Of a stretch of DNA of 64,000 nt, positions 53,338 through 63,607 are shown piece by piece. The stretch's first letter is position 1; the number at the start of each line of letters is the position of its first letter. The notes below the pieces were generated by a model. It was not told the DNA's origin. It saw only the letters and a list, made by a program, of their open reading frames with translations, and ran no database searches. Source of the stretch: Neorhizobium galegae bv. orientalis str. HAMBI 540 (GTDB lineage: Bacteria > Pseudomonadota > Alphaproteobacteria > Rhizobiales > Rhizobiaceae); contig NZ_HG938353.1 of NCBI RefSeq assembly GCF_000731315.1, positions 930,001-994,000 on the forward strand. Direction: 5' to 3'. Position numbers and translations under genes: made by a program.

Positions 53338-53384
53338 CCCCCCTCTGGCCTGCCGGCCATCTCCCCCTCAAGGGGGGAGATTGG
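53338..53384 (+). repeat. RIME-like palindromic repeat, copy D1
   Basis: Begins CCCCCCTCTGGCCTGCCGGC and ends GGGGGGAGATTGG. First half of an inverted pair between cimA and pip. Confidence 0.85.
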
Positions 53385-53474
53385 ATAGTAGCAATGCCTC
53401 GTCACCATCTGTGCCGGCTCACTGCCGGAAGGCTTGCCGATACGGCGAGCATATTGGGGAAACGGTGCGTCTTG

Positions 53475-53525
53475 CCGATCTCCCCCCTTGAGGGGGAGAT
53501 GCCCGGCAGGGCAGAGGGGGGTAGC
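53475..53525 (-). repeat. RIME-like palindromic repeat, copy D2 (inverted)
   Basis: Opposite orientation to D1 (GATCTCCCCCCTTGAGGGGG to GCAGAGGGGGGTAGCC). 90 bp separate the two. Together they fill most of the 247-bp gap between cimA and pip. Confidence 0.85.
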
Positions 53526-53539
53526 CCCGGGTTCCATGG

Positions 53540-54968
<1,429 letters not shown>

Positions 54969-54972
<4 letters not shown>

Positions 54973-55460
54973 TGTTTGTCCTCCTTGGGACTGTTCGGCC
55001 AGGTGTCTGTGTCGTGGTCGGGATGCTGGTAGGAGACGATGTCGTCGAGAAACGGCGCCGAGGCGATGTCATCCATCGTATCTCGCTCGGGAAGTTCATG
55101 CAGGCGGTCGACGAAGCCGATCTTGCCTTCGACGCCGAACTGCACGACGGGGGGAAGCTGGCCCGGCTCGTCGAAACTGCCGGCCGAAATGGCGATCCCG
55201 TCGGCCGCCTCGTAGGTCATCGGCGTGCCGCAGTTTTCGCAAAAGCCGCGCCGCACATGGTTCGACGAGTGGAAATATTTGAGCTGGCCCCGCGTCCAGG
55301 TCAGTTCCGCCTCGCCGGCCGCCACCAGCGGTGCGTAATAGGCGCCGAACGCCTTCTGGCACATGCGGCAATGGCAGATCGAGGCATCCGGCGCGTCTCC
55401 TGAGAGCCGGAAGCGGATCGCGCCGCACTGACAGCCGCCGGTCCGGACGACATCGCTCAT
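54969..55460 (-). CDS. GFA family zinc protein, paralogue 2
   Basis: 163 residues with the same plan: [33 protein letters not shown] and the tail YQHPDHDTDTWP. About half the residues match paralogue 1 by eye, which points to old tandem duplication. ATG 55460 overlaps the stop of paralogue 3 by 4 bp (ATGA). Confidence 0.92.
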
Positions 55461-55954
55461 GACCGACCCTCCGCATCCCCGTTCCCGCGCGGCCAGACCT
55501 CGGTGTTGTGGTCGGGGTGCTGGTTGCTGCTTGCCGAGATCGTCTCTTCCTCCTGCGGCGTCATGTCCATCTTTGCATCGTGATGGAGGCTGTCGAGGGT
55601 CCCGAACCAGGGCATCTTGTGGGCAAGATTGGTCTGCACCTCCGGCTTCACCGATTGCGGATCGTCGAGCGAACCGAGCGTGATGCTGATATGGTCGCTC
55701 GACCCGTCATAGAAGAGCGGCGTGCCGCATTTTTCGCAGAAGCCGCGGCGTACGGTTTCCGACGACTGGAACCAGGCCGGCTCGCCGCGCGTCAGCTTGA
55801 AGTTTTCGTACATCACCCCGCCGAGCGGCATGAAATAATTGCCGGCCGCCTTCTGGCACATGCGGCAATGGCACAGATGCGGAAACCCGAGCTCCCCTTC
55901 CGCCCGGTACCTCACAGCGCCGCACTGGCAGCCGCCGGTGTGGATCTGGGTCAT
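55457..55954 (-). CDS. GFA family zinc protein, paralogue 3
   Basis: 165 residues: [33 protein letters not shown] and the tail NQHPDHNTEVWP. It diverges most in the middle. It starts 2 bp after the stop of the DUF559 gene, so all five genes (DUF559, three GFA, pip) are probably one transcript. Confidence 0.92.
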   Translation of the reverse strand: MTQIHTGGCQCGAVRYRAEGELGFPHLCHCRMCQKAAGNYFMPLGGVMYENFKLTRGEPAWFQSSETVRRGFCEKCGTPLFYDGSSDHISITLGSLDDPQSVKPEVQTNLAHKMPWFGTLDSLHHDAKMDMTPQEEETISASSNQHPDHNTEVWPRGNGDAEGRS

Positions 55955-55956
55955 CT

Positions 55957-56319
55957 TCAGGCCTCCCCAACAATTTTCAGGATATGGAGACAGACATTGT
56001 CGATGTCTTTCAGGACGTCGTCATTCCAGAAGCGCAGGACGGTCCAGCCATCCTGTTCCAGGCGCCGGGTTCGTTCTGCGTCATACCGAAGATCCTCGTC
56101 GTTGCCGTGCTGCGAACCATCGACCTCAACGATGAGGTGGTGCGTCGGGCAGGCGAAATCCACGATGTAACCCGCGATCGGCAGTTGGCGGCGAAAGCTC
56201 AGACCCATCAGGCGGTGGGCGCGCAATTCGTTCCAGAGTTTCAGTTCGGCATCGGTGAGTGCTTTGCGCATTCTCCGGGCATTGGCGCGGCGCTGCGGCG
56301 GGATTGGGGCATGTGGCAT
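55957..56319 (-). CDS. DUF559 (Vsr-like) endonuclease domain protein
   Basis: 120 residues, basic N-terminus, then AELKLWNELRAHRLMGLSFR, AGYIVDFACPTHHLIVEVDG and SQH, matching DUF559, which shares the PD-(D/E)XK-type fold of very short patch repair endonucleases. Likely active-site residues are the Asp in VDFA and the Glu in VEVDG. Such genes are common next to RIME-like repeats in rhizobia; here an inverted repeat pair lies just upstream. Confidence 0.88.
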   Translation of the reverse strand: MPHAPIPPQRRANARRMRKALTDAELKLWNELRAHRLMGLSFRRQLPIAGYIVDFACPTHHLIVEVDGSQHGNDEDLRYDAERTRRLEQDGWTVLRFWNDDVLKDIDNVCLHILKIVGEA

Positions 56320-56353
56320 GTCATGCTCCTTATCGGTGCGGCGCGCGCGGCTA

Positions 56354-56400
56354 CCCCCCTCTGTCCTGCCGGACATCTCCCCAACAAGGGGGGAGATCGG
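56354..56400 (+). repeat. RIME-like palindromic repeat, copy E1
   Basis: CCCCCCTCTGTCCTGCCGGA to GGGGGGAGATCGG; the inner hairpin is TCCTGCCGGA. Confidence 0.85.
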
Positions 56401-56580
56401 AGTGTGGCGAACACACTCGCCTACATTGGATGCCGCAATCTGGGATAGGTGTTCTCGCAAGGCAAGCCGAGTTTCCAAATTTGGAGAGCTGATACGCTGC
56501 TGCGAATTGGAGTGCTGAGATCTCAGGGCGTAAGCGCGGGGAAGAAGTCGATCAATGCCCGGGCAAGCGGGCGCGCCCAG

Positions 56581-56631
56581 CCGATCTCCCTCCTTGTGGG
56601 GGAGATGCCCGGCAGGGCAGAGGGGGGTAGC
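56581..56631 (-). repeat. RIME-like palindromic repeat, copy E2 (inverted)
   Basis: CCGATCTCCCTCCTTGTGGG to GCAGAGGGGGGTAGCC, inverse of E1. Confidence 0.85.
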
Positions 56632-56667
56632 CACAACCGCCATAGCCATCCTACCGCTCCAGCACCA

Positions 56668-57060
56668 TCACACACCTTCCGGCGCGTGACACACCGCCTC
56701 GATATTGTTGCCGTCGGGATCAAATACGAAGGCGCCGTAATAGTTAGGGTGGTAGTGGGTGCGCAGGCCGGGGCCACCGTTGTCGGTTCCGCCGGCGGCG
56801 ATCGCGGCCTTGTAGAAGGCGTCCACCTCGGCGCGGTTGCGCGCCGTAAATGCGACGTGCTGCGAATGGCCGCCTGCCGGTTTGTCCTCGTGCAGCCAGT
56901 AGATCGGCCGCTCGCGTCCGTAGCCGCCGACCTTGACGCCGCCCGTATATTCAGCCGGTACCATGTAAAGCAGCGAGGCGCCGAGCGGCGCGAAGGCTGC
57001 GTCGTAGAATGCCTTGGCCCGGTCGAAATCGGCGACCTTGATGCCCATGTGATCGATCAT
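56668..57060 (-). CDS. VOC family protein (glyoxalase-like)
   Basis: 130 residues. IDHMGIKVADFDRAKAFYDA opens the VOC fold, and FVFDPDGNNIEAVCH closes it with the metal-ligand Glu. Substrate unknown; related proteins include lactoylglutathione lyase-like and dioxygenase-like enzymes. Lies 36 bp downstream of cysS on the same strand. Confidence 0.92.
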   Translation of the reverse strand: MIDHMGIKVADFDRAKAFYDAAFAPLGASLLYMVPAEYTGGVKVGGYGRERPIYWLHEDKPAGGHSQHVAFTARNRAEVDAFYKAAIAAGGTDNGGPGLRTHYHPNYYGAFVFDPDGNNIEAVCHAPEGV

Positions 57061-57096
57061 CGCATTGCTCCTCCTGCGTTGTTCTGGAAGTGAAGC

Positions 57097-58482
57097 TTAC
57101 CGCTTCACCTCCCAGGTCGTCACCCTCTCGCCCGTCGCCGCGTCCTTGCCGTCCTTCAACTGGATGCCCTTGTCCGACAGTTCGTTGCGGATGCGGTCGG
57201 CCTCAGCGAAATTTTTCGCCTTCAGCATTTCGAGCCGCAGGGCGACCAGGGCGTCGACGGCGGATGCCAGCGCCTCGTCGACCTCGGTTTTCTCAGGCAG
57301 CACGCCGAGAAAAGCGGCACTGGCGGCAAACGCCGCAAGCGCGTCCGGATCGCCGTGGGCCTCCTGTGCCAACGCGTGCAGTGCCTGCACGGCTGCGACC
57401 GTGTTGAGGTCGTCGGCAAGCGCGTTCACCACCGCATCGCAAGGGGCGGCACCGGAGGCTTCCGCCGTCGGCCACTTGGCGAGAAGGCGCTCGGCCTCTT
57501 CCAGCCGCTTCACCGAAAAGTCGATCGGCTCGCGGTAGTGCGTCATCAGCATGGCCAGCCGCAGCACCTCGCCCGGCCATTGGCGGCCGCCGAATTTTTC
57601 GGTGTGCAGCAGGTCGTAGATGGTGATGAAATTGCCCTCGGACTTCGACATCTTGCGGCCTTCGACCTGCACGAAGCCGTTATGCATCCAGACATTCGCC
57701 ATCACGTCCGTGCCATGGGCGCAGCGCGACTGGGCAATCTCGTTCTCATGGTGCGGGAAGATCAGGTCGAGCCCGCCGCCATGGATGTCGAACACCTCGC
57801 CGAGATAACGGCGGCTCATCGCCGAGCACTCGATATGCCAGCCCGGACGGCCGCGGCCCCAGGGACTTTCCCAGCCGGGTTCGTTATGGGAGGAGAGTTT
57901 CCACAGCACGAAATCGCCGGGGTTTTTCTTGTGCGCATCGACGGCGACACGGGCGCCGGCCTGCTGTTCGTCGAGCGGACGCTTGGAAAGCTGGCCGTAG
58001 TCGGCCATCGACTTGGTGTCGAACAGCACTTCGCCTTTTGCGACATAGGCATGGCCATTGCCGATCAGCTTCTCGATGATCTCGATCATCTCGGCAATGG
58101 TGTCGGTGGCACGCGGCTCGACGGTCGGCTTCAGATTGCCGAGCAGGGCGACGTCCTCGTGGTACTGCGTCTCGGTCTTTTCCGTGACAAGGCGGATGGC
58201 CTCGTTGAGCGGCAGGCCGGGATGGTCGCGTAGCGCCCGGGCGTTGATCTTGTCGTCGACGTCGGTGATGTTGCGGGCATAGGTGACGTTGGCCTCGCCA
58301 TAGACATGGCGGAGCAGCCGGAAAAGCACGTCGAAGACGATGGCCGGTCGGGCATTGCCGATATGGGCATAGTCGTAGACCGTCGGGCCGCAGACATACA
58401 TGCGTACGTTCTGGGGGTCGATCGGTGTGAACGCCGTCTTTTCACGGGTCAGCGTATTGTAGAACCTGAGCGAAATGCTCAT
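57097..58482 (-). CDS. cysS: Cysteine-tRNA ligase
   Basis: 461 residues. Charges tRNA-Cys. The class I signatures are [13 protein letters not shown] (HIGH box) and KMSKSEGNF (KMSKS box); the zinc Cys is in VCGPTVYD. The C-terminal helical domain is of normal length. ATG 58482 begins the usual [15 protein letters not shown]. The 324 bp upstream contain a striking hairpin. Confidence 0.97.
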   Translation of the reverse strand: MSISLRFYNTLTREKTAFTPIDPQNVRMYVCGPTVYDYAHIGNARPAIVFDVLFRLLRHVYGEANVTYARNITDVDDKINARALRDHPGLPLNEAIRLVTEKTETQYHEDVALLGNLKPTVEPRATDTIAEMIEIIEKLIGNGHAYVAKGEVLFDTKSMADYGQLSKRPLDEQQAGARVAVDAHKKNPGDFVLWKLSSHNEPGWESPWGRGRPGWHIECSAMSRRYLGEVFDIHGGGLDLIFPHHENEIAQSRCAHGTDVMANVWMHNGFVQVEGRKMSKSEGNFITIYDLLHTEKFGGRQWPGEVLRLAMLMTHYREPIDFSVKRLEEAERLLAKWPTAEASGAAPCDAVVNALADDLNTVAAVQALHALAQEAHGDPDALAAFAASAAFLGVLPEKTEVDEALASAVDALVALRLEMLKAKNFAEADRIRNELSDKGIQLKDGKDAATGERVTTWEVKR

Positions 58483-58806
58483 CGAAAAATCTCCCCAAAA
58501 GTCTCGCACGGCGAGCATCCGGTCGAGCGGGATGCCGAAAAGTGTACGCGGTTTTCGGACGACATCCCGCTCTCACTATCAACTAGGAGCCGGATGCTTT
58601 CGCGTTCAGGAAACACGAAAGCATCCGGCTCCGGCCGGGTCGTTTGTCTTCAAGGCTTTTCGAGAGACGAAAACGGCCGGGCCAGCGCGAACGCTAGCGG
58701 ATAATGATCCCACAAATGGAAATCGCCGTTTTCATGGAGGTGGTTATGGCGCGGGCAAGCCGTTTGGTCAAGTGGGCTTTACCCGCGCGGGATGTCCTAA
58801 CCGGCC
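58483..58806. other. Region upstream of cysS with a long inverted repeat
   Basis: 324 bp, no gene. Contains a 17-bp perfect inverted repeat (58586-58632) and, next to it, a second imperfect hairpin (about 58640-58674, CGTTTGTCT against AGACGAAAACG). It should also hold the cysS promoter. Confidence 0.55.
58586..58632. repeat. 17-bp perfect inverted repeat upstream of cysS
   Basis: GGAGCCGGATGCTTTCG, 13-nt spacer, then its exact reverse complement. Could be a repeat element, a transcript hairpin or a terminator; no T run follows. Confidence 0.75.
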
Positions 58807-59187
58807 CTACGCCGTCTTGCGGCCGATGCCGTTCCGGGCAACGGTGAACAGAAAGATCAGCATTGACACGACGGTGAGGATCGAGCCGATCGCGGCAAGC
58901 GCCTCGCCGCCCGAGGACACCGCCATCGCGATGCCCGGCACGATACAGAGCACGCCGAGAACCGCAAAACCGAGATGGACCTTCGACAGCACGGAATTGG
59001 CCGCCGCCGGGGTCACCGTGTAGTAGAGACCGAAAAGCCCCATCGTCGTCCAGCCGACCAGGTTTAGATGCGCATGCGCCGGCGCCATCAGATGGTCGCC
59101 TGAAATCGCCATGTGAATGCCCCAGAACATGCCGACGGTGACACAGAGCACGGCTGCGCCGAAGAAGTAGAAAGCAATGTTTCTCAT
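58807..59187 (-). CDS. Small four-helix membrane protein with HAHLNLVGW motif
   Basis: 126 residues with about four transmembrane helices. PAHAHLNLVGWTTMGLFGLY resembles the His-rich helix of heme-copper oxidase subunit I-like or NnrS-like proteins, which suggests, without proof, a haem-linked role. AATTCCCCCCG-type sequence before the ATG holds a GGGGGG purine ribosome site. Not assigned to a named family. Confidence 0.8.
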   Translation of the reverse strand: MRNIAFYFFGAAVLCVTVGMFWGIHMAISGDHLMAPAHAHLNLVGWTTMGLFGLYYTVTPAAANSVLSKVHLGFAVLGVLCIVPGIAMAVSSGGEALAAIGSILTVVSMLIFLFTVARNGIGRKTA

Positions 59188-59365
59188 CAGAATTCCCCCC
59201 GAAACATGAAGTTCCTGCGCCCGATCGCAGGACCCGCACTATAGCGGAAAAGCGGATCTTTATACATGGGGTATTCGCCGGGCCGGTGTCCGATCCGCCG
59301 CCGGGATCAAAACGTGGACTTCGCACGTTGATTGGCACGAATCCTGCCAACCGGATGGGTATCAA

Positions 59366-59758
59366 ATGGCCGCCTCCAATAGACAACACAACATCTTCGA
59401 TATTTTTTCGAGCGCCATAGCCTCTTGGTCGGGAAAGCCCGTCACGTTTGTGGCGGCCGTCGTCCTGATCGTCGTCTGGGGCGTCACCGGACCGTTCTTC
59501 GGATTTTCGGAAACCTGGCAGCTTGTGGTCAATACCGGCACGACCATCATCACCTTCCTGATGGTCTTCGTCCTGCAAAATTCCCAGAACAGGGACGGCG
59601 AGGCGGTCCAGGCGAAACTCGACGAGCTGATCCTGTCGAGCCAGGCCGCCAACGAGTTCATCGGCATTGAAAAACTGGACGAGGAGCAGCTTCGCAAGCT
59701 CAGCGAAAGTCTGCAACGCCGCGCCAAGACGCTGGATCAGGAGGCGGAGAACGTCTAG
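59366..59758 (+). CDS. Low-affinity iron permease family protein
   Basis: 130 residues. Two transmembrane helices (FVAAVVLIVVWGVTGPFFGF and WQLVVNTGTTIITFLMVFVL) with the conserved LQNSQNRD turn and a helical C-terminus (LDELILSSQAANEFIGIEKL) match PF04120. Despite the name from fungal Fet4-like proteins, the bacterial role is unproven. Divergent from the four-helix membrane protein gene. Confidence 0.92.
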   Translation: MAASNRQHNIFDIFSSAIASWSGKPVTFVAAVVLIVVWGVTGPFFGFSETWQLVVNTGTTIITFLMVFVLQNSQNRDGEAVQAKLDELILSSQAANEFIGIEKLDEEQLRKLSESLQRRAKTLDQEAENV

Positions 59759-59774
59759 GCCGATAGCGGCCGCG

Positions 59775-59993
59775 TCAGCGGCCTTTGTCAGTCGGCGGAT
59801 TGCTGTTGTCGAGCAGGGCCTGAGCGATGGATTTGCGCCGCGCATCGTCGGTCATGGCGGAACTGATCAGCCGCATCGCTTCCATGACGGCTGCCTCGCC
59901 GTGCTCTCGGTGAAGGCGGGCCATCGCTGCGGCGACCAGATTGGCGGTCGCTGTCGCTTGTTCTCTCTGCTCGTTGGTCAAAGGCGAAGGCAT
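59775..59993 (-). CDS. Small hypothetical protein
   Basis: 72 residues, helical, Ala-rich, no signal peptide (MPSPLTNEQREQATATANLV at the start). It converges with the iron permease gene, 16 bp apart. Host-like codon use. Not recognised. Confidence 0.6.
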   Translation of the reverse strand: MPSPLTNEQREQATATANLVAAAMARLHREHGEAAVMEAMRLISSAMTDDARRKSIAQALLDNSNPPTDKGR

Positions 59994-60095
59994 AGGCTTT
60001 CTCGCATTACCGGGGCACCGTTTCAGGTGTTCCCTATCGGGCGCGGATAAACGACCTCTGTCAAACGCGGATATCCCGTGACAGAGGAGTTGCCG

Positions 60096-60836
60096 TTATT
60101 CCGGCGCGCGGAAGTCCGCGAACTTGTTGTCGCGCACGACGAACAGACGGCCGGTATCCTGAAGGGTGGGGGAGGCGAGGAAGAGGATCTTTTCGGCAAC
60201 TTCCGAGGGATGCGGCAGGGTTTCCGGATCTTCGCCGGGAACGGCCTGGGCGCGCATCGCGGTGCGGGTGGCGCCGGGATTGACGATGTTGACCTTGAGT
60301 GGCGTGTGATCGGTCTCAGCGGCCCAGATGCGGGCCATGTTCTCGACGGCGGCCTTGGAGATCGAATAGGCCCCCCAGAAGGCCGGCGCCTTGGATGCGA
60401 CGCCCGATGACATGATCAGCGCGCGGCCGGCATCGGATTTGGTCAAGAGCGGCTCGACCGAGCGGATCAGCCTCCAGATGGCGGTGACATTGGTCAGCAT
60501 CACCTTCTCGAACACCTTTGCCTCGATATGGCCGAGCGGCGAGATGACGCCGAGGATGCCGGCATTCGCCACGAGGATGTCGAGCTTGCCCCAGCGCTCG
60601 AAGATCGAGGCGCCGAGCTTGTCGATCGCCGCCATGTCGGTGATGTCGAAGGGAACCAGCGTGGCGGTGCCGCCGGCCGCCTTGATCGCGTCGTCGAGAT
60701 CCTCGAGGCCGCCGACCGTGCGGGCGGTGGCAATCACATGCGCGCCTGCTTTTGCCAGAGCGAGCGCTGTGAAATAGCCGATGCCCCGCGACGCGCCGGT
60801 CACTAGCGCGATCCTGCCCTTCAGATCGATAGTCAT
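60096..60836 (-). CDS. SDR family NAD(P)-dependent oxidoreductase
   Basis: 246 residues of the classical short-chain dehydrogenase type: TGASRGIGYF for cofactor binding, NAGILG, and the catalytic Ser plus YSISK (Tyr-x3-Lys). Substrate unknown. It follows purF in the conserved radA-cvpA-purF-SDR order of Rhizobiaceae, now separated from purF by two repeat types. Confidence 0.94.
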   Translation of the reverse strand: MTIDLKGRIALVTGASRGIGYFTALALAKAGAHVIATARTVGGLEDLDDAIKAAGGTATLVPFDITDMAAIDKLGASIFERWGKLDILVANAGILGVISPLGHIEAKVFEKVMLTNVTAIWRLIRSVEPLLTKSDAGRALIMSSGVASKAPAFWGAYSISKAAVENMARIWAAETDHTPLKVNIVNPGATRTAMRAQAVPGEDPETLPHPSEVAEKILFLASPTLQDTGRLFVVRDNKFADFRAPE

Positions 60837-60930
60837 GATTTTCCGCCCTTAACAATACATGCAACGGGTTAGCGTTGCCGGTGGATATTTCGTGGAGGAG
60901 GCGGCCTCTTTCGCACAGGTTCGGCCTCGG

Positions 60931-60988
60931 ACTCCCTCATCCCTGTGCTTGTCACAGCGGTCCAGCCTACGCAAGTCCTTGCGCGGTG
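60931..60988 (-). repeat. B-type palindromic repeat, copy 4
   Basis: ACTCCCTCATCCCTGTGCTT followed by GTCACAGCGGTCCAG; inverse orientation of copy 1 and the most diverged copy. Confidence 0.7.
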
Positions 60989-61041
60989 GAGAGGCGTCGT
61001 CGTCATTGGAGACCCTGTTCATTGAGCGCCGAACCAGCCAG

Positions 61042-61088
61042 CCCCCCTCTGTCCTGCCGGACATCTCCCCCACGGGTGGGGAGATCGG
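61042..61088 (+). repeat. RIME-like palindromic repeat, copy F1
   Basis: CCCCCCTCTGTCCTGCCGGA to GGTGGGGAGATCGG. Confidence 0.85.
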
Positions 61089-61169
61089 ATGGGCGCACCG
61101 CCCTCCCCAAACAACAAACGTTGCTGTCAATCGCATCAGGAGTTTGGCGGGAAGAGCATGCCGCTTGTA

Positions 61170-61214
61170 ATCTCCCCACCTATGGGGGAGATGCCCGGCA
61201 GGGCAGAGGGGGGC
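61170..61214 (-). repeat. RIME-like palindromic repeat, copy F2 (inverted)
   Basis: AATCTCCCCACCTATGGGGG to GCAGAGGGGGGCGAT, inverse of F1. Confidence 0.85.
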
Positions 61215-61257
61215 GATCTGGCTCGACGTTTGATTTCAGCTTCGGGAGAAGCTCACC

Positions 61258-62760
61258 TCACCCGTTGCTGGCCAGAACCGAAACCTTGCGCCCCATCGTC
61301 TCGCCGTCCTTGTCGAGCAGGCGGGTGGGATAGTCGCCGGTAAAGTAGTGGTCGGTGAATTGCGGGCGGGCGTTGTTGCGGTCTTCGCCGCCGACGGCGC
61401 GGTAGAGGCCATTGATCGACAGAAATTCCAGCGAGTCCGCACCGATATACCGGCACATGGCTTCCAGGCTGTCGTACTGGTTGGCGAGCAGCTTGTCGCG
61501 GTCCGGCGTGTCGATGCCGTAGAAATCCGGATAATAGATCATCGGGCTGGCGACGCGCAGATGCACTTCCTTGGCGCCGGCATCGCGGATCATCCGGACG
61601 ATCTTCAGCGACGTCGTGCCGCGCACCACCGAATCGTCGACGAGCACGACGCGCTTGCCCTCGATCATCGCCCGATTGGCGGAATGCTTGAGCTTGACGC
61701 CGAAGGCGCGGATCTGTTGGGTCGGCTCGATGAAGGTGCGGCCGACATAGTGGTTGCGGATGATGCCGTATTCGAATGGAATGCCGCTTTCCTGCGCGTA
61801 ACCCAAGGCAGCGGGCGTGCCACCATCCGGCACCGGCACAACGACGTCGGCTTCGACCGGCGCTTCTTTCGCGAGGTTGATGCCCATGTTCTTGCGGGCG
61901 ACATAGACGCTGCGGCCGCCGACGACGGAATCGGGGCGGGCGAAATAGACGTATTCGAACAGGCAGAGGCGCTCCGGCTGGCCGTTGCCGGCCTTGCGGG
62001 CATCGATCGAGATCGAACCGTCCGGCTGGATCTCGCAGATGATGACTTCGCCATTCTCCACGTCGCGGACGAACTTGGCGCCGATGATGTCGAGCGCGCA
62101 GGTTTCCGAGGCGAAGATCGGCTTGCCGTCGAGTTCGCCCATGACCAGCGGGCGGATGCCGGTGGGGTCGCGCGCGGCGATCAGCTTGGTGCGGGTGACG
62201 GCGAGCATCGAATAACCGCCTTCCATCTGCCGTATCGCATCGATGAACCGGTCGGCGGTCGACGAATAACGGGAGCGGGCGATGAGGTGCAGGACGACTT
62301 CGGTATCGGAGGTCGACTGACAGATGGCGCCACCGGCGATCAATTGCCGGCGCAGCGTCAGGCCGTTAGTGAAATTGCCATTGTGGGCAACCGCGATGCC
62401 GCCGACTTCGAGTTCGGCAAACAGCGGCTGGACGTTGCGCAGCGCGACTTCGCCGGTGGTCGAATAACGGTTGTGGCCGATGGCAATATTGCCGGGCAGG
62501 CGGGCAAGGGTGACAGGGTCGGTGTAATGGTCGCCGACGAGGCCCATGCGGCGTTCCGAATGGAAGCGCAAGCCGTCGAAGGAGACGATGCCGGCCGCTT
62601 CCTGGCCGCGGTGCTGCAGGGCGTGCAGCCCGAGCGCCGTCAGCGTCGCGGCCTCGGGATGGCCGAGAATGCCGAACACGCCGCATTCCTCATGCAGCGT
62701 ATCGCCATCCCACTCATTGACGCTGTCCTCGGCGAATGTCTCGGAAACCGGCTGTTTCAT
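61258..62760 (-). CDS. purF: Amidophosphoribosyltransferase
   Basis: 500 residues; first step of purine synthesis, making 5-phosphoribosylamine from PRPP and glutamine. The glutaminase Cys is at residue 26 (EECGVFGILGH), so a 25-residue propeptide must be removed. The PRPP-binding motif VVLVDDSVVRGTT is intact. The catalytic region is of normal length. A small hairpin lies between cvpA and purF. Confidence 0.97.
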   Translation of the reverse strand: MKQPVSETFAEDSVNEWDGDTLHEECGVFGILGHPEAATLTALGLHALQHRGQEAAGIVSFDGLRFHSERRMGLVGDHYTDPVTLARLPGNIAIGHNRYSTTGEVALRNVQPLFAELEVGGIAVAHNGNFTNGLTLRRQLIAGGAICQSTSDTEVVLHLIARSRYSSTADRFIDAIRQMEGGYSMLAVTRTKLIAARDPTGIRPLVMGELDGKPIFASETCALDIIGAKFVRDVENGEVIICEIQPDGSISIDARKAGNGQPERLCLFEYVYFARPDSVVGGRSVYVARKNMGINLAKEAPVEADVVVPVPDGGTPAALGYAQESGIPFEYGIIRNHYVGRTFIEPTQQIRAFGVKLKHSANRAMIEGKRVVLVDDSVVRGTTSLKIVRMIRDAGAKEVHLRVASPMIYYPDFYGIDTPDRDKLLANQYDSLEAMCRYIGADSLEFLSINGLYRAVGGEDRNNARPQFTDHYFTGDYPTRLLDKDGETMGRKVSVLASNG

Positions 62761-62888
62761 CTTGGCCCCTTATCCCTGTGGACAACCTGTCCCTGTCGGA
62801 AAAATGGAAAGGCCGGCCGGGGGAGAAGCTCCCCGGAAACCAGCCTGTTTTTCACTTAGATGCGAATGATACCACAAATGGTGACGTT

Positions 62889-62908
62889 TTGCGCTGCATC
62901 AAGCGCAA
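62889..62908 (-). terminator. Hairpin between cvpA and purF
   Basis: On the minus strand TTGCGCT-TGATGC-AGCGCAA begins 7 bp past the cvpA stop and is followed by AACG. It may be an attenuator or weak terminator; no T run. Confidence 0.35.
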
Positions 62909-62915
62909 GATCACG

Positions 62916-63503
62916 TCAATTATTTGTCGCAGGCGCGTCATCTGCCGCCGGCTGATCCTGAGCCGGAGCGCCATCGGCAGGCGCTGCTTCCTTGCCGAGG
63001 ATGCGGGCGCGGATCTGCGGCTCGATATCGGCGGGCAGCACGGCTTCGAGGCGGGCGACCAGCGTATCGAGGAATGGCTTCGATTTCGCCTGTGTCACCC
63101 AGGTCGGCTGGGCATTGGCGGCCACCAGCCAGTTCCAGAACGCGACAGCGACGACGAGCAGCAGGATGCCGCGAGCGGCGCCGAACAGGAAACCAAGCGT
63201 CCGGTCGAGCGCACCGATGCGGCTGTCGATGATGAAATCGGCGATCCGCGTGGTGATGAACGAGATGACGATCAGCGCGATCAGGAAGATGGCGCCCGCG
63301 GACGCGGCGATCGCGATGCGCTCGTCACTGAGGTGCGGCTTCACATAGGGCAGAACCAGGGGATAGAGGTAATAGGCGGCGGCGATCGAGCCGGCCCAGC
63401 TTGCTATCGACAGCACCTCTCGCGAAAAACCGCGAACCATGGCGAGAACGGCGGAAAACAGCGTCACAGCGATGACGATACCATCGAAAATCGTGATGGG
63501 CAT
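62916..63503 (-). CDS. cvpA: CvpA family membrane protein
   Basis: 195 residues, four transmembrane helices (first from TIFDGIVIAVTLFSAVLAMV) and a Pro/Ala/Asp-rich C-terminal tail (about 160-195). CvpA is linked to colicin V secretion and envelope stress in other bacteria. The position between radA and purF is conserved in rhizobia. Confidence 0.94.
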   Translation of the reverse strand: MPITIFDGIVIAVTLFSAVLAMVRGFSREVLSIASWAGSIAAAYYLYPLVLPYVKPHLSDERIAIAASAGAIFLIALIVISFITTRIADFIIDSRIGALDRTLGFLFGAARGILLLVVAVAFWNWLVAANAQPTWVTQAKSKPFLDTLVARLEAVLPADIEPQIRARILGKEAAPADGAPAQDQPAADDAPATNN

Positions 63504-63607
63504 ATATGATCTACTCCAGACTTGCCGACTTCAAGACTTGCCGGCTTCAAGCCCGGCGCCCCGCCTTACCGCAGCCGTCATACATCAGCGGGCTTGTTAA
63601 CGGAAGA

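Larger units (their letters stand above)
56320..56667. other. Intergenic region with an inverted RIME-like pair
   Basis: 348 bp. Two inverted repeat copies (56354-56400 and 56581-56631) with ~180 bp between them; no gene or clear promoter in that spacer. Confidence 0.6.
60837..61257. other. Repeat-filled gap between purF and the SDR gene
   Basis: 421 bp. Holds B-type repeat copy 4 (60931-60988) and an inverted RIME-like pair (61042-61088, 61170-61214). A short hairpin AGCTTC-GGGA-GAAGCT (61238-61253) lies at the purF end. No gene. Confidence 0.6.

Noticed and set aside
51904..53388. Long plus-strand frame opposite cimA
   Set aside because: Shadow of cimA; no ribosome site or domain.
61348..62859. 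503-codon plus-strand frame opposite purF
   Set aside because: Composition typical of a reverse-frame shadow; purF motifs on the other strand are unambiguous.
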